Source: Sphingomonas sp. PP-F2F-G114-C0414
GTDB taxonomy: Bacteria; Pseudomonadota; Alphaproteobacteria; Sphingomonadales; Sphingomonadaceae
DNA length: 64,000 bases
Assembly: GCF_003688595.1 (NCBI RefSeq)
Contig: NZ_RCWT01000012.1
Coordinates: 248,001-312,000 of the forward strand
Direction: 5' to 3'
The position numbers and the translations under genes were made by a program. Each line of letters starts with the position of its first letter. Within the stretch, counting starts at the first letter, position 1. Positions 1 through 8,665 of this stretch are shown piece by piece. Below the pieces are notes generated by a model. That model saw only the letters and a program-made list of their open reading frames with translations. It had not been told where the DNA came from and made no database searches.

Positions 1-43
1 CCAGATACGCTTCGTTATCGTCTGCGGTATGCTCGTCGCACAT
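1..43 (-). CDS. 5' end of an unidentified gene (partial)
   Basis: A start codon at 41-43 on the minus strand opens a frame that leaves the window at base 1, giving MCDEHTADDNEAYL. A purine-rich AGAGGAT sits 5-11 bases upstream. Fourteen residues are too few to name the product. The MCDEH start recalls some Sphingomonas hydrolases, but that is only an impression. It would be transcribed away from the MBL-fold gene that follows in this window, on the same strand and downstream of it. Confidence 0.5.
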   Translation of the reverse strand, partial: MCDEHTADDNEAYL

Positions 44-77
44 GGGGCTATCCTCTTGAATTTGGCCGCATGCTAAC

Positions 78-1142
78 TCAGGCCGCGCGCCACCACCATA
101 CGCCATCGTGCGTCTCGCGGGTCGCTCGGCCTTCGACTTCGAGGCGGCGGAGATGCGCGAGTGCTTCGCCGGTCGCCATGCCGAGCACGTCGGAACCGAT
201 CGGGCGGCGGAACAGGCGGCCGAAACAGTCGACCGCGCGGCGGGGTTCGGCGAGGAAGACGGCGAGTTCGTCGAGTCGTTCGCGGTGTTCGCGGTCCATC
301 GCATCGAGGCGGGTGTGGAGGCCGGTGAACGGGTCGCCGTGGCCGGGGAGGACGAGCAGGTCCTTCGGCAGCGTCTTCAGCTTGGCGATCGAGGCGAACC
401 ATTCGCCCAAGGGGTCGGCGTTCGGTTCGGTGACGCCGAGCGAGACGTTGGGGCTGATGCGCGGGAGGACCTGGTCGTCGGCGATGAGGATGCCGCCGGC
501 TTCGTCGTACAGGCACGCGTGCTCGGGGGAGTGGCCGGAGCCGGTGACGACGCGCCAGTCGCGCGCGCCGATCGTGAGCGTGTCGCCGTCTTCTACGCGG
601 GTGTAGCTGAGCGGGAGCGGCGTGATGATCTTTCGGAAGCCGGCCCAGCCCTTGGCGGTGGCGTGATCGATCTGCGCGGCGTCCCAGCCTGCGCCGCGCC
701 AGAAGGCGAGCATTTCTTGGGGGACGGAGTCGCGGGCGTCGGCGGCTAGCATGCGCGCGGTCAGCCACTCGGCGCGGGTCATGATGAGGGGGGCGGCGTG
801 GTGGTCGCACATCCAGCCCGCCAGACCGATATGGTCCGGGTGGAAGTGGGTGCCGATCATTCGCGTGATGCGGGTGCCGGCTTTGGGGCCGTTGAAGATG
901 GCTTTCCATGCGTCGCGAGCGTCCGCGGTGTTCATGCCGGTGTCGATCAGCGCGTCGCCGTCGGTGTCGGCGAGAAGCCAGCAATTTACGTGGCGTAACG
1001 GGCCGGGGATCTTCAGGCGGACCCAGTCGATGCCGGGGGCGACCTCGAAGACGTCACCCGCTTCGGGCTCGGCGCCGCCGAAGGGGTAGGTCAGACCCTT
1101 GTGGCTGGTCAGCGCGAAATCGGTGTCGGGTGCGGTTGCCAT
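78..1142 (-). CDS. MBL-fold metallo-hydrolase
   Basis: A 354-residue metallo-beta-lactamase-fold hydrolase. The signature THFHPDH lies at residues 98-104 (ligands His99, His101, Asp103, His104). A further ligand region GSGHSPEH is near 201-208, an ADD motif near 221-223 supplies the bridging aspartate, and LPGHGDP follows near 275. The C-terminal 90 residues (arginine-rich, ending in a WWW motif) fit the winged-helix tail seen in BLACT/LACTB2-type MBL proteins. No signal peptide is visible, so it is probably cytosolic. The substrate cannot be told from sequence; glyoxalase II-like thioesters or lactones are possible. The start is ATG at 1140-1142, directly after a short intergenic gap. It stands alone in its transcription unit as far as can be seen. 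Confidence 0.85.
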   Translation of the reverse strand: MATAPDTDFALTSHKGLTYPFGGAEPEAGDVFEVAPGIDWVRLKIPGPLRHVNCWLLADTDGDALIDTGMNTADARDAWKAIFNGPKAGTRITRMIGTHFHPDHIGLAGWMCDHHAAPLIMTRAEWLTARMLAADARDSVPQEMLAFWRGAGWDAAQIDHATAKGWAGFRKIITPLPLSYTRVEDGDTLTIGARDWRVVTGSGHSPEHACLYDEAGGILIADDQVLPRISPNVSLGVTEPNADPLGEWFASIAKLKTLPKDLLVLPGHGDPFTGLHTRLDAMDREHRERLDELAVFLAEPRRAVDCFGRLFRRPIGSDVLGMATGEALAHLRRLEVEGRATRETHDGVWWWRAA

Positions 1143-1205
1143 CCGTTGCGGTTAGCAACTGGATGTGGCGGGAGATAGTGCTGCCGAACGTGACGAACTA
1201 CACCC

Positions 1206-1288
1206 CGTCATCCTGACGAAGTTCAGGATCCAGGATAATGTAGGGCGACGTTTTTGGCTCTGGGTCCTGACTTTCGTCAGGATGACGA
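1206..1288. repeat. REP-like inverted pair, CCTGACGAAAGTCAGG type
   Basis: Two inverted copies of an arm starting GTCATCCTGACGAA, each with its own short stem and a following TCCAGG/CCCAGG, separated by about 30 bases. The same family recurs at 24681-24761 and, in diverged form, at 5937-6020. It lies in the gap between the TrcR-type gene and the MBL gene. Confidence 0.8.
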
Positions 1289-1345
1289 TCGGGGGGAACG
1301 TGCGCCACCCCCTGCCCCCTCCCGCTGGCGGGAGGGGACGTGCGG

Positions 1346-2023
1346 TCAGCGCTTGAAAGGGTCGTCGAAGAGCGGCTTGACGGGAAGGACGCCGCCGTCT
1401 GCCACGAACTGTGCGTCCGCTGCCGCCTGGGTGCGCTCGGCGCGAAGCTGCTGGAGCAGCACCTCGCGGTCGCCTTCGAGGCGGGTGTCGGTCGGGGCTT
1501 CCATGCCGGCTGCCTTGGCCGCCTTCGCCACTGCCGCGTCGAGTTCACGCTGCGAGGTCAGGCCTAGCGTCACCGGGTCCTTCGGCGTGATGTTGGCGAT
1601 GTTCCAGTGGCTGCGGTCGCGGATCGCGGCGATCGTCGTGCGCGTCGTGCCGATCAGCAGCGAGATCGCGCCGTCGGTGATCTCCGGGTGGTTGCGGATG
1701 ATCCACGAGATGCCGTCGGGCTTGTCCTGCCGCTTCGAGACCGGCGTGTAGCGCGGGCCCTTGGTGCGGCGGACCTGCTCGGGGCCCTTGATCATCTTGA
1801 GCTGGTAATCGGGATCGGCGGCACCCTTGTCGATCTCGTCCTGCGTCACTTCATGCGCGCGGACCGGATCGCGACCGGTGAGCTTGGTCGAGGTCGTATC
1901 GTCGGCGATCGCCTGGATCTCGAGGATGTGCAGGCCGCAGAAGTCCGCGATCTGCTCGAAGCTGAGCGCGGTATTGTCGACCATCCAGGCGGCGGTCGCG
2001 TGGGGCATGAGCGGCTGGGCCAC
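1346..2023 (-). CDS. trcR: DUF1013 protein, TrcR-type cell-cycle regulator
   Basis: A 225-residue protein of the alphaproteobacterial DUF1013 family, which current pipelines name cell cycle transcriptional regulator TrcR. The N-terminal third (from MPHATAAWMVDNT through FEQIADFCGLH) is the conserved, helix-turn-helix-like part. The middle carries KGPRYTPVSKRQDKPDG and a second helical segment (EITDGAISLLIGTTR) that looks like another DNA-recognition helix. I chose the GTG at 2021-2023 because a GGAG lies nine bases upstream and family members begin at MAQPLMP; an upstream ATG at 2077 would add 18 non-conserved residues. The function as a regulator is family knowledge, not visible here. Confidence 0.8.
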   Translation of the reverse strand: MAQPLMPHATAAWMVDNTALSFEQIADFCGLHILEIQAIADDTTSTKLTGRDPVRAHEVTQDEIDKGAADPDYQLKMIKGPEQVRRTKGPRYTPVSKRQDKPDGISWIIRNHPEITDGAISLLIGTTRTTIAAIRDRSHWNIANITPKDPVTLGLTSQRELDAAVAKAAKAAGMEAPTDTRLEGDREVLLQQLRAERTQAAADAQFVADGGVLPVKPLFDDPFKR

Positions 2024-2132
2024 GGCGGAAACTCCGTAAAAATAGAAAGGGCCGCCCCTTTCGGAGCGGCCTGACATGAAGGAGACTTAGTGCGCGCGGC
2101 GCTAACAGGCAAGCGAACAAGCGTAACGCGTA

Positions 2133-3167
2133 TCATGCCGCGAGGAGCGGACGATCCAGGGGGCGGTCGAGCGGGACGAGCGCGTGGAGGAACTGGCGTG
2201 CGCTGGCGGGCCAGCTGTAGCGCGCGGCATAGGCGGCGCAGGTGACGCTGTCGCGGGTCAGCGCGGTGGCGATCGCGCTGTCGAGGTCCTCGTGCATCGC
2301 GCCGACGCGGTCGTCGAGGACGTCGATCGGGCCGGTTACCGGGTAGGCGGCGACCGGCGTCCCGCAGGCGAGCGCTTCGATGATGACGAGGCCGAAGGTG
2401 TCGGTGCGGCTCGGGAAGACGAGCGCATCGGCAGTCCGGTACGCGGCGGCGAGATCGAGACCGGAACGATGTCCGAGGAAAACGGCCTGTGGAAAGCGAC
2501 GAGCGAGCGTGGCGCGCGCGGGACCATCGCCGACGACCACCTTGGTGCCGAGGTGGCTGGAGGACAAAAACGCTTCGATGTTCTTCTCGACGGCAACCCT
2601 GCCGACATAGAGCAGGATGGGGCCGGGCAATGCCGCCAGCTCGGGGTCTCGTGCGCCATCGAGACCAAACTGGGCGAAGTCGACGCCCCTGCCCCATTCG
2701 CGGACCTGATGCAGGCCGTGATCGGCAAGGGTCTTCGCGACCGATGGCGTCGAGACGAGGATCGACTGCGCGGGCCGGTGAAACCAGCGGATGTAGCGCC
2801 AGATCCAGTCCGGGTTCGCGCCGGTACGAGCCGCGATATAGTCGGGAAACTGCGTGTGATACGCGCTGGTGAATGGGAGCGCGCGGGCCAGGCACCAGTT
2901 GCGGGCGGCGAGGCAGACCGGCCCTTCGGTGGCGAGATGGATCGCATCGGCGCCGAATGCGGCGAGCATGCGACCGACTGCGCCCGAGCGCGCGAAGGCG
3001 AGGCGGATCTCGGGGTAGGTCGGGCATGGCATCGAGGCGAAGCGTTCGGGGGAGACGACCAGGACCTGGTGGCCGATCGATTCGAGTTCCTGGCGGACAG
3101 CCTGGAGGGTGCGGACGACACCGTTGACTTGCGGGCTCCAGGCATCCGTGACGATCGCGATACGCAT
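2133..3167 (-). CDS. Glycosyltransferase family 4 (MgtA/SqdX-like)
   Basis: A 344-residue GT-B glycosyltransferase. The N-terminal domain opens with MRIAIVTDAWSPQVNGVVRT, the acceptor-side signature of the GT4 subgroup that includes sulfolipid and glucuronosyl-lipid synthases. The C-terminal domain has YVGRVAVEKN (donor pocket) and the E-x7-E region FPSRTDTFGLVIIEALACG. It lacks a signal or membrane anchor and probably acts at the inner membrane surface on a lipid acceptor. The next gene upstream on the same strand (159 bases away, separated by a repeat) is an LpxH-like phosphoesterase. This pairing is frequent in alphaproteobacteria and suggests envelope glycolipid metabolism. The donor and acceptor are unknown. 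Confidence 0.85.
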   Translation of the reverse strand: MRIAIVTDAWSPQVNGVVRTLQAVRQELESIGHQVLVVSPERFASMPCPTYPEIRLAFARSGAVGRMLAAFGADAIHLATEGPVCLAARNWCLARALPFTSAYHTQFPDYIAARTGANPDWIWRYIRWFHRPAQSILVSTPSVAKTLADHGLHQVREWGRGVDFAQFGLDGARDPELAALPGPILLYVGRVAVEKNIEAFLSSSHLGTKVVVGDGPARATLARRFPQAVFLGHRSGLDLAAAYRTADALVFPSRTDTFGLVIIEALACGTPVAAYPVTGPIDVLDDRVGAMHEDLDSAIATALTRDSVTCAAYAARYSWPASARQFLHALVPLDRPLDRPLLAA

Positions 3168-3182
3168 CGGCTTATCCTTTCT

Positions 3183-3320
3183 TACCCTCTCCCGTCGGGA
3201 GAGGGAGGGGCCCGGCCGGCGCAGCCGGATGGGAGGGTGAGGGCATTTTTCACCGACGTCGTGGACTTGCCCTCACTCGCGCCGCTGACGCGGCTTGCCC
3301 TCTCCCCGACTGGGAGAGGG
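3183..3320. repeat. REP-like long inverted pair, GGGAGAGGG type
   Basis: Two arms containing CTCTCCCGTCGGGAGAGGG and CCTCTCCCCGACTGGGAGAG face each other about 90 bases apart, with a GCCGGCGCAGCCGG hairpin beside the left arm. This is a longer, pyrimidine-rich class of repeat than the CGAAGGC hairpins. It fills the gap between the glycosyltransferase and the phosphoesterase. Confidence 0.7.
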
Positions 3321-3325
3321 TTAAC

Positions 3326-4210
3326 TCAGGCGGCCATGGATACGACCTTGTCGCGTTCGCGGGCGGCGATCTCGTCGCCCCAGTGGAGCAGTTCCATGTG
3401 GCCGTCGAAATGCTCGACCAGCGCGGTGCAGCCCTCCACCCAGTCGCCGTCGTTGTAATAGGCGATGCCGGCGATCTCGCGCATTTCGGCGGTGTGGATG
3501 TGGCCGCAGACGACACCTTCGACGCCGCGGACGCCGGCGGCGTGCGCGACGACTTCCTCGAAGTGCGAGATGAAGGCGACCGCGTTCTTGACCTTGGCCT
3601 TGGCGTGCTTCGACAGCGACCAATAGGGCATGCCCATCCGGCGGCGTGCGCCGTTGACCCAGCGGTTTAGCCCCATCAGCATCGTGTAGGCGGCGTCGCC
3701 GATATGTGCGATCCAGCGATGCGCGAGCGTGATCGCGTCGAACTCGTCACCGTGGAGGACCAGAAGGCGACGACCGTCCGCCGTCTCGTGGATCGCGTTG
3801 CGGCGGATCGAGATGCCCCCGAGGTCGAGGCCAGAATATTGCCGGAACACCTCGTCGTGGTTGCCGGGAATGTAGACGACGCGGGTGCCGCGCTTGGCGC
3901 GCTTGAGCAGGCGCCAGATCACGTCGTTGTGCGCGGCGGGCCAATAGAATTTCTTCTTCAGCCGCCAGCCGTCGATCATGTCGCCGACGAGGTACATCGT
4001 CTCGCTGTCGACGTGATCGAGGAAGTCGTTGAGCATGCCCGCATTGCACCCGCGCGTGCCGAGATGGACGTCGGAGATCCAGATCGTGCGATACTGGCGG
4101 CGTTCGACGACCGGCTCGGGTACGGCAGGCCGGGAGTGGATGAAGTCGGCGATATCGGTGATATCGGCGCCAACGAAGCTAGATGGCGAAAACGTCGTGA
4201 TGGCGTTCAT
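3326..4210 (-). CDS. UDP-2,3-diacylglucosamine diphosphatase-like metallophosphoesterase
   Basis: A 294-residue calcineurin-like phosphoesterase. The five metal-binding blocks are present: SDVHLG (46-51), VGDMID (76-81), GNHDE (116-120), LHGDEFD (around 150) and GHIHTAE (around 235). The order, spacing and the LHGDEFD block match the LpxH-like family that hydrolyses UDP-2,3-diacylglucosamine in lipid A synthesis. The length exceeds E. coli LpxH (240) because of a roughly 40-residue N-terminal lead. It is the first gene of a probable two-gene unit with the GT4 gene. Whether it is the functional LpxH or a paralogue acting on another phospho-glycolipid cannot be decided from this window. Confidence 0.8.
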   Translation of the reverse strand: MNAITTFSPSSFVGADITDIADFIHSRPAVPEPVVERRQYRTIWISDVHLGTRGCNAGMLNDFLDHVDSETMYLVGDMIDGWRLKKKFYWPAAHNDVIWRLLKRAKRGTRVVYIPGNHDEVFRQYSGLDLGGISIRRNAIHETADGRRLLVLHGDEFDAITLAHRWIAHIGDAAYTMLMGLNRWVNGARRRMGMPYWSLSKHAKAKVKNAVAFISHFEEVVAHAAGVRGVEGVVCGHIHTAEMREIAGIAYYNDGDWVEGCTALVEHFDGHMELLHWGDEIAARERDKVVSMAA

Positions 4211-4337
4211 GAGCCTGCCCCCGCAAAACTATCCTTGTCGCGAGTATTAGCCGAGTATTGTTACAGGGTGGTCGCAGTCTGGTGACTGTTCCAAGTCAGC
4301 GGATCTATCGTATTTACAGCTGGAACAAGGTCAGCAT

Positions 4338-4392
4338 GTTTCCCCGCGAAGGCGGGGATCCAGACTGGGCTCCCGCCTTCGCGGGAGAACAA
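4338..4392. repeat. REP-like inverted pair, CCCGCGAAGGCGGG type
   Basis: Two facing arms (TTTCCCCGCGAAGGCGGGGA then TCCCGCCTTCGCGGGAGAAC) joined by a 10-base CCAGACTGGG linker. Each arm is itself a hairpin with a GAAG loop. The same arrangement recurs at 8666, 24848, 40654, 47305, 55093 and 56883. Confidence 0.85.
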
Positions 4393-4420
4393 GTTTTGGG
4401 TCGGGTAGCGCTTCGAGGCC

Positions 4421-4526
4421 ACCACCCCGGCGGAGGCCGGGGCCCAGTTGGAGAGGTGGCAATAACGAAGCGCGCCGCTTCCTTACTCAGCGTTCCCAAC
4501 TGGGCCCCGGCCTTCGCCGGGGTGGT
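4421..4526. repeat. REP-like inverted pair, CCCCGGCGGAGGCCGGGG type
   Basis: Arms ACCACCCCGGCGGAGGCCGG and its inverse, each followed inward by CCCAGTTGG, separated by about 40 unconserved bases. This is the commonest family in the window. Confidence 0.85.
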
Positions 4527-4554
4527 GCAGTGCGGTTGGTAGGAGTTTGCCCCC

Positions 4555-5586
4555 TCACCCCATCGTCAGGACGATCTTCCCGACGTGGTCGCCTGCTTCC
4601 ATCCGCGTGTGTGCCGCCGGTGCGTCCGCGAAGGCGAAGGTGCGGTCGATCACTGGTTTCAGCTTGCCGGCCTCGACGTGCGGCCACACCGTGCGGGCGA
4701 GTTCGTCTGCGACCAACGACTTGAACGCGGTGTCGCGCGGACGGAGCGTGGAGCCGGTCAGCGTCAGGCGGCGGCGCATGATCTCGAACAGGGGGACCGT
4801 CGCCATCATGCCGCCCTGGACCGCGATCGACACGTGGCGGCCGTCTTCGGCGAGGCATTGCAGGTTGCGCGGGACGTAGTCGCCGCCGACCATGTCGAGT
4901 ACGGCGGCGACGCCCTTGCCGCCCGTGATCTGCTTCACGCGCTCGACGAAATCCTCCGACTTGTAGTCGATCGCGTGCGTCGCGCCGAGGCTGAGCGCCG
5001 CCTCGCACTTCGCCTTCGAGCCGGCGGTGACGATGATGTCGATGCCGAACACATTGCACAGGCCGATCGCCATCGTGCCGATGCCCGAAGTGCCGCCGTG
5101 GACGAGGACGGTATCGCCTTCCATCGCGTAGGCGCGCTCGAAGAGGTTGGTCCAGACGGTGAAGAGCGTCTCGGGCATCGCCGCCGCTTCGACCATCGTC
5201 AGCGCTTCGGGGACGGGGAGGCATTGGCCGAACGGTGCGACCGCGTATTCCGCGTATGCACCGCCCGAGATCAGCGCGCAGACGCGCTGGCCGATCTGTT
5301 CGTCGCCGACGCCCTCGCCGACCGCGACGATCGTACCGGATATCTCCATGCCGAGGATCGAGGGCGCACCCGGCGGGGGCGGATACTTGCCCTGGCGCTG
5401 CATGACTTCGGGGCGGTTGACCCCCGCCGCGGCGACCTTGACGAGCACCTCGCCCGGCCCTGGCCGCGGCACGGGACGGTCGACGAGGACCAGCACTTCG
5501 GGACCGCCCGGCTGTTCCGGATCGATCGCCTTCATGACGTCAGGCAAACCTAAGTTATTCGAATTGTTTTCGGGTATCGCGGTCAT
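4555..5586 (-). CDS. NAD(P)H-quinone oxidoreductase, zinc-free MDR family
   Basis: A 343-residue medium-chain reductase of the quinone oxidoreductase (PIG3-like) branch. GVNRPEVMQRQGKYPPPPG (near residue 50) is the family signature, and the Zn-ligand cysteine and histidine of alcohol dehydrogenases are absent. The Rossmann motif HGGTSGIGTMAIGL is near 148-161. It is expected to reduce quinones with NADPH in the cytosol. I used the ATG at 5584-5586. An internal ATG at residue 18 (MKAIDPEQPGG) matches where the conserved part begins and is a real alternative, while the open frame further upstream overlaps the divergent DUF1192 gene. It is divergently oriented to DUF1192 with about 70 bases between the start codons. 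Confidence 0.85.
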   Translation of the reverse strand: MTAIPENNSNNLGLPDVMKAIDPEQPGGPEVLVLVDRPVPRPGPGEVLVKVAAAGVNRPEVMQRQGKYPPPPGAPSILGMEISGTIVAVGEGVGDEQIGQRVCALISGGAYAEYAVAPFGQCLPVPEALTMVEAAAMPETLFTVWTNLFERAYAMEGDTVLVHGGTSGIGTMAIGLCNVFGIDIIVTAGSKAKCEAALSLGATHAIDYKSEDFVERVKQITGGKGVAAVLDMVGGDYVPRNLQCLAEDGRHVSIAVQGGMMATVPLFEIMRRRLTLTGSTLRPRDTAFKSLVADELARTVWPHVEAGKLKPVIDRTFAFADAPAAHTRMEAGDHVGKIVLTMG

Positions 5587-5659
5587 CTGCTCGTCACGTC
5601 CCTTTTGAACTTCGCGCCTTATTGACATCACTCCGGTGCGGGTCAACGTTACAGAAATT

Positions 5660-5854
5660 ATGGACCCGGAAGACACCCCCTCCCGTCCCGACGATCTGCT
5701 CGACGCGCTCGTGCGACAGGACCTCGATCCTTTGTCGGTCGCCGAGCTCGATGCACGCATAACCGTGCTACAGGGCGAGATCGCGCGCTGCCAGGTCAAG
5801 AAGGACCGCGCGGTCAGCCACCGCGCCATCGCCGACGATCTTTTCAGGCGGTGA
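5660..5854 (+). CDS. DUF1192 family small protein
   Basis: A 64-residue protein of the alphaproteobacterial DUF1192 family: acidic N-terminus (MDPEDTPSRPDDLLDAL), then LSVAELDARITVLQGEIARC, which forms a short predicted coiled coil, and a basic tail. The GTG at 5636 would add eight residues; the ATG at 5660 fits the usual family length. The function is unknown. In other genomes it commonly sits beside the quinone oxidoreductase, as here (divergent). Confidence 0.75.
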   Translation: MDPEDTPSRPDDLLDALVRQDLDPLSVAELDARITVLQGEIARCQVKKDRAVSHRAIADDLFRR

Positions 5855-5936
5855 CCGCCGCCGCGGTGCCTTTGATTGCGGCCACGGCATCGACCGGCAC
5901 TGTCTTTTCGACCGATGAGGGACGACCTCACCGCTT

Positions 5937-6020
5937 CGTCATCCCAGCGGACGCTGGGATCCAGACTCGCGAGCGTCCGCCTTTACGGCTCTGGATCCCG
6001 GGTCGAGCCCAGGATGACGG
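5937..6020. repeat. REP-like inverted pair, GTCATCCCAGCGGACG type
   Basis: Facing arms GTCATCCCAGCGGACGCTGG and GGGTCGAGCCCAGGATGACG-like, with TCCAGACT and CTCTGGATCCC inside. The arms are diverged relative to each other. It lies in the 305-base gap upstream of clpA, which otherwise holds only the putative clpA promoter and leader. Confidence 0.65.
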
Positions 6021-6085
6021 CGTGGGTAATGCGGGTCGTTCGATCTTTAACCGACGCAGGAACGGACGGGCCCGGGTTCAAGTGC

Positions 6086-6114
6086 TTGATGCGACCGATA
6101 TCAATTCCGACATA
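6086..6114 (+). promoter_or_regulatory. Possible clpA promoter
   Basis: TTGATG (6086-6091), a 17-base spacer and GACATA (6109-6114) upstream of clpA. The -35 is good and the -10 weak. The preceding C gives CTTGATG, which also resembles an RpoH-type -35 and would fit a chaperone gene, but this is only a guess. The ribosome binding site CAGGAG lies at 6147-6152. Confidence 0.3.
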
Positions 6115-6159
6115 GTGGCAAAGGGCTTGCGTTCTCGCGGCCCGACAGGAGTATTGTAA

Positions 6160-8478
6160 ATGCCATCATTTGCACCCGCCCTCGAGACCACGCTGCACAA
6201 GGCGCTCGAGGCGGCATCGTCCCGGCGTCACGAATATGCGACGCTGGAGCATCTGCTGCTCGCGCTGATCGACGACGAACATGCGTCGAAGGTCATGACC
6301 GCGTGCAACGTCGAGATCGGCGATCTGAAGAACACCGTCTCGCACTACCTCGACAGCGAACTCGATGCGCTGAAGGTCGATGCGGCGACCGATCCCTCGC
6401 CCACCAGCGGGTTCCAGCGCGTCGTCCAGCGCGCGATTCTCCACGTCCAGTCCTCGGGCCGCGACGAAGTGACCGGTGCCAACGTGCTCGTCGCGTTGTT
6501 CAGCGAGCGCGAGAGCTATGCCGTCTATTTCCTGCAACAGCAGGACATGAGCCGCCTCGATGCGGTCAGCTTCATCAGCCACGGTGTCGGCAAGGGCGGA
6601 CAGCAGGCGACCGAAGCATCCACGCCAAAGGGTGCGGACGACGAGAAGCCGGCCAAGGGACAGGAGAAGGGCAAGACGGAAAGCGCGCTCAAGCAATTCA
6701 CGGTCGACCTCAACGAGAAGGCCAAGAACGGCAAGGTCGATCCCCTGATCGGGCGGGGGCCGGAGGTGGATCGCACGATCCAGATCCTGTGCCGCCGGTC
6801 GAAGAACAACCCGCTCTATGTCGGCGATCCCGGCGTCGGCAAGACCGCGATCGCGGAAGGCCTGGCGCGGAAGATCGTCGAGGGCGATGTGCCCGACGTG
6901 TTGTTACCGGCGATCATCTACTCGCTCGACATGGGCGCGTTGCTGGCGGGTACGCGGTATCGTGGCGATTTCGAGGAGCGTCTGAAGGCGGTCGTCAACG
7001 AGCTCGAGAAGCTGCCTGACGCGGTGCTGTTCATCGACGAGATCCACACCGTGATCGGTGCGGGTGCGACGAGTGGCGGCGCTATGGATGCCTCGAACCT
7101 GCTCAAGCCTGCGCTTAGCGGTGGCACGATCCGGTGCATCGGCTCGACGACGTACAAGGAGTTCCGCAATCACTTCGAGAAGGACCGCGCACTGCTGCGG
7201 CGCTTCCAGAAGATCGACGTGAACGAGCCGACGATCGAGGACACCATCAAGATCCTTGCTGGCCTTCGCTCGGCGTTCGAGGATCACCACAACGTCAAGT
7301 ACACGCCCGATGCGATCAAGTCGGCCGTCGAATTGTCGGCGCGGTACATCAACGACCGCAAGCTGCCGGACAAGGCGATCGACGTGATCGACGAGGTCGG
7401 TGCGATGCAGATGCTGGTGCCGCCGAACAAGCGCAAGAAGACGATCACGCCGAAGGAGATCGAGCAGGTCATCGCGACGATGGCACGCATCCCACCGAAG
7501 TCGGTCTCGACCGACGACAAGCTGGCACTCGCTACGCTCGAGACGGATCTGAAGCGCGTGGTGTTCGGGCAGAATGCAGCGATCGAAAAGCTGTCGTCGG
7601 CGATCAAGCTGGCGCGCGCGGGTCTGCGCGAGCCGGAGAAGCCGATCGGCAACTATCTGTTCACCGGGCCTACCGGTGTCGGCAAGACCGAAGTCGCCAA
7701 GCAGCTGTCGACGATCCTTGGCATCCCGCTCCAGCGGTTCGACATGTCCGAATATATGGAGCGGCATTCGGTCAGCCGTCTGATCGGTGCGCCCCCAGGC
7801 TATGTCGGGTTCGACCAGGGTGGTCTGCTGACCGATGCCATCGATCAGAACCCGCACTGCGTGCTTCTGCTCGACGAGATCGAGAAGGCGCATCCGGACC
7901 TGTTCAACATCCTGTTGCAGGTGATGGATAACGGGCGTCTGACCGACCAGCACGGCAAGTCGGTCGATTTCCGCAACGTCATCCTGATCATGACGACCAA
8001 TGCGGGCGCCAGCGACATGGCGCGCGAGACGGTCGGCTTCGGCAATCTGTCGCGCGAGGGCGAGGACGAGGTGGCTGTGACGAAGATGTTCACGCCGGAA
8101 TTCCGCAACCGTCTCGATGCGGTGGTGCCGTTCGGGTACCTGCCGACCGAGGTTGTTGCGCGGGTGGTGGACAAGTTCATCCTCCAGCTCGAGTTGCAGC
8201 TGGCGGACCGCGGCGTGCACATCATGCTAGACGACGAGTCGAAGGCGTGGCTGACGACCAAGGGCTATGACAAGCTGTACGGAGCACGGCCGATGGGCCG
8301 CCTGATCCAGGAAAAGATCAAGCAGCCGCTCGCCGAGGAGTTGTTGTTCGGCAAGCTGGTGCATGGCGGCGAGGTGACGGTGAAGATGAAGGACGGCGCG
8401 CTGTCGTTCGCGATCGAACCTGCCGCGCCGAAGAAGCCGAAGAAGAAGGGCAAGGTCGAGACCGTCGAGACTGAGTAG
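6160..8478 (+). CDS. clpA: ATP-dependent Clp protease ATP-binding subunit ClpA
   Basis: A 772-residue Hsp100 unfoldase that feeds substrates to ClpP. It has the two N-terminal Clp_N repeats (1-145), a charged linker (150-175), the first AAA+ domain with Walker A GDPGVGKT (222-229) and Walker B LFIDEIH, and the second AAA+ domain with GPTGVGKT (503-510) and LLLDEIEKAH, plus a ClpB-D2 small domain. There is no coiled-coil M domain, which separates it from ClpB. The C-terminus is unusually lysine-rich (KKPKKKGK). Its adaptor gene clpS, often just upstream in proteobacteria, is not here: the gap holds only a repeat and the leader. A strong hairpin terminator follows. Confidence 0.95.
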   Translation: MPSFAPALETTLHKALEAASSRRHEYATLEHLLLALIDDEHASKVMTACNVEIGDLKNTVSHYLDSELDALKVDAATDPSPTSGFQRVVQRAILHVQSSGRDEVTGANVLVALFSERESYAVYFLQQQDMSRLDAVSFISHGVGKGGQQATEASTPKGADDEKPAKGQEKGKTESALKQFTVDLNEKAKNGKVDPLIGRGPEVDRTIQILCRRSKNNPLYVGDPGVGKTAIAEGLARKIVEGDVPDVLLPAIIYSLDMGALLAGTRYRGDFEERLKAVVNELEKLPDAVLFIDEIHTVIGAGATSGGAMDASNLLKPALSGGTIRCIGSTTYKEFRNHFEKDRALLRRFQKIDVNEPTIEDTIKILAGLRSAFEDHHNVKYTPDAIKSAVELSARYINDRKLPDKAIDVIDEVGAMQMLVPPNKRKKTITPKEIEQVIATMARIPPKSVSTDDKLALATLETDLKRVVFGQNAAIEKLSSAIKLARAGLREPEKPIGNYLFTGPTGVGKTEVAKQLSTILGIPLQRFDMSEYMERHSVSRLIGAPPGYVGFDQGGLLTDAIDQNPHCVLLLDEIEKAHPDLFNILLQVMDNGRLTDQHGKSVDFRNVILIMTTNAGASDMARETVGFGNLSREGEDEVAVTKMFTPEFRNRLDAVVPFGYLPTEVVARVVDKFILQLELQLADRGVHIMLDDESKAWLTTKGYDKLYGARPMGRLIQEKIKQPLAEELLFGKLVHGGEVTVKMKDGALSFAIEPAAPKKPKKKGKVETVETE

Positions 8479-8503
8479 TCTTGGGTTGCGATTGAGATGA
8501 AGA

Positions 8504-8539
8504 GCCCGCTGTCGGAGCGATCCGGCGGCGGGCTTTTTT
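8504..8539 (+). terminator. Rho-independent terminator of clpA
   Basis: GCCCGCTGTCGG pairs with CCGGCGGCGGGC across a short loop and is followed directly by six T residues. It begins 26 bases after the clpA stop codon. Confidence 0.85.
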
Positions 8540-8665
8540 ATGTAGCGGGTGTTTTGAAGGGGACCGTTCCTGGCGGTCGACTTCCCGCGTGATGGCCCTG
8601 AACTTGCCGAGGTCACCGCATCACCTGGGCTGGCTTCGGTCCTATCCCTCATATCGAGAGAAGCG

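Larger units (their letters stand above)
4211..4554. other. Gene-free stretch with two REP-like pairs
   Basis: Convergent-free gap of 344 bases between two minus-strand genes. It contains a CCCGCGAAGGCGGG-type pair and a CCCCGGCGGAGGCCGGGG-type pair (listed separately) and nothing else that I recognise. Confidence 0.7.

Noticed and set aside
4338..4526. CRISPR-like repeat array
   Set aside because: The repeats are inverted pairs of hairpins, not direct repeats with regular spacers; no cas genes are present anywhere.
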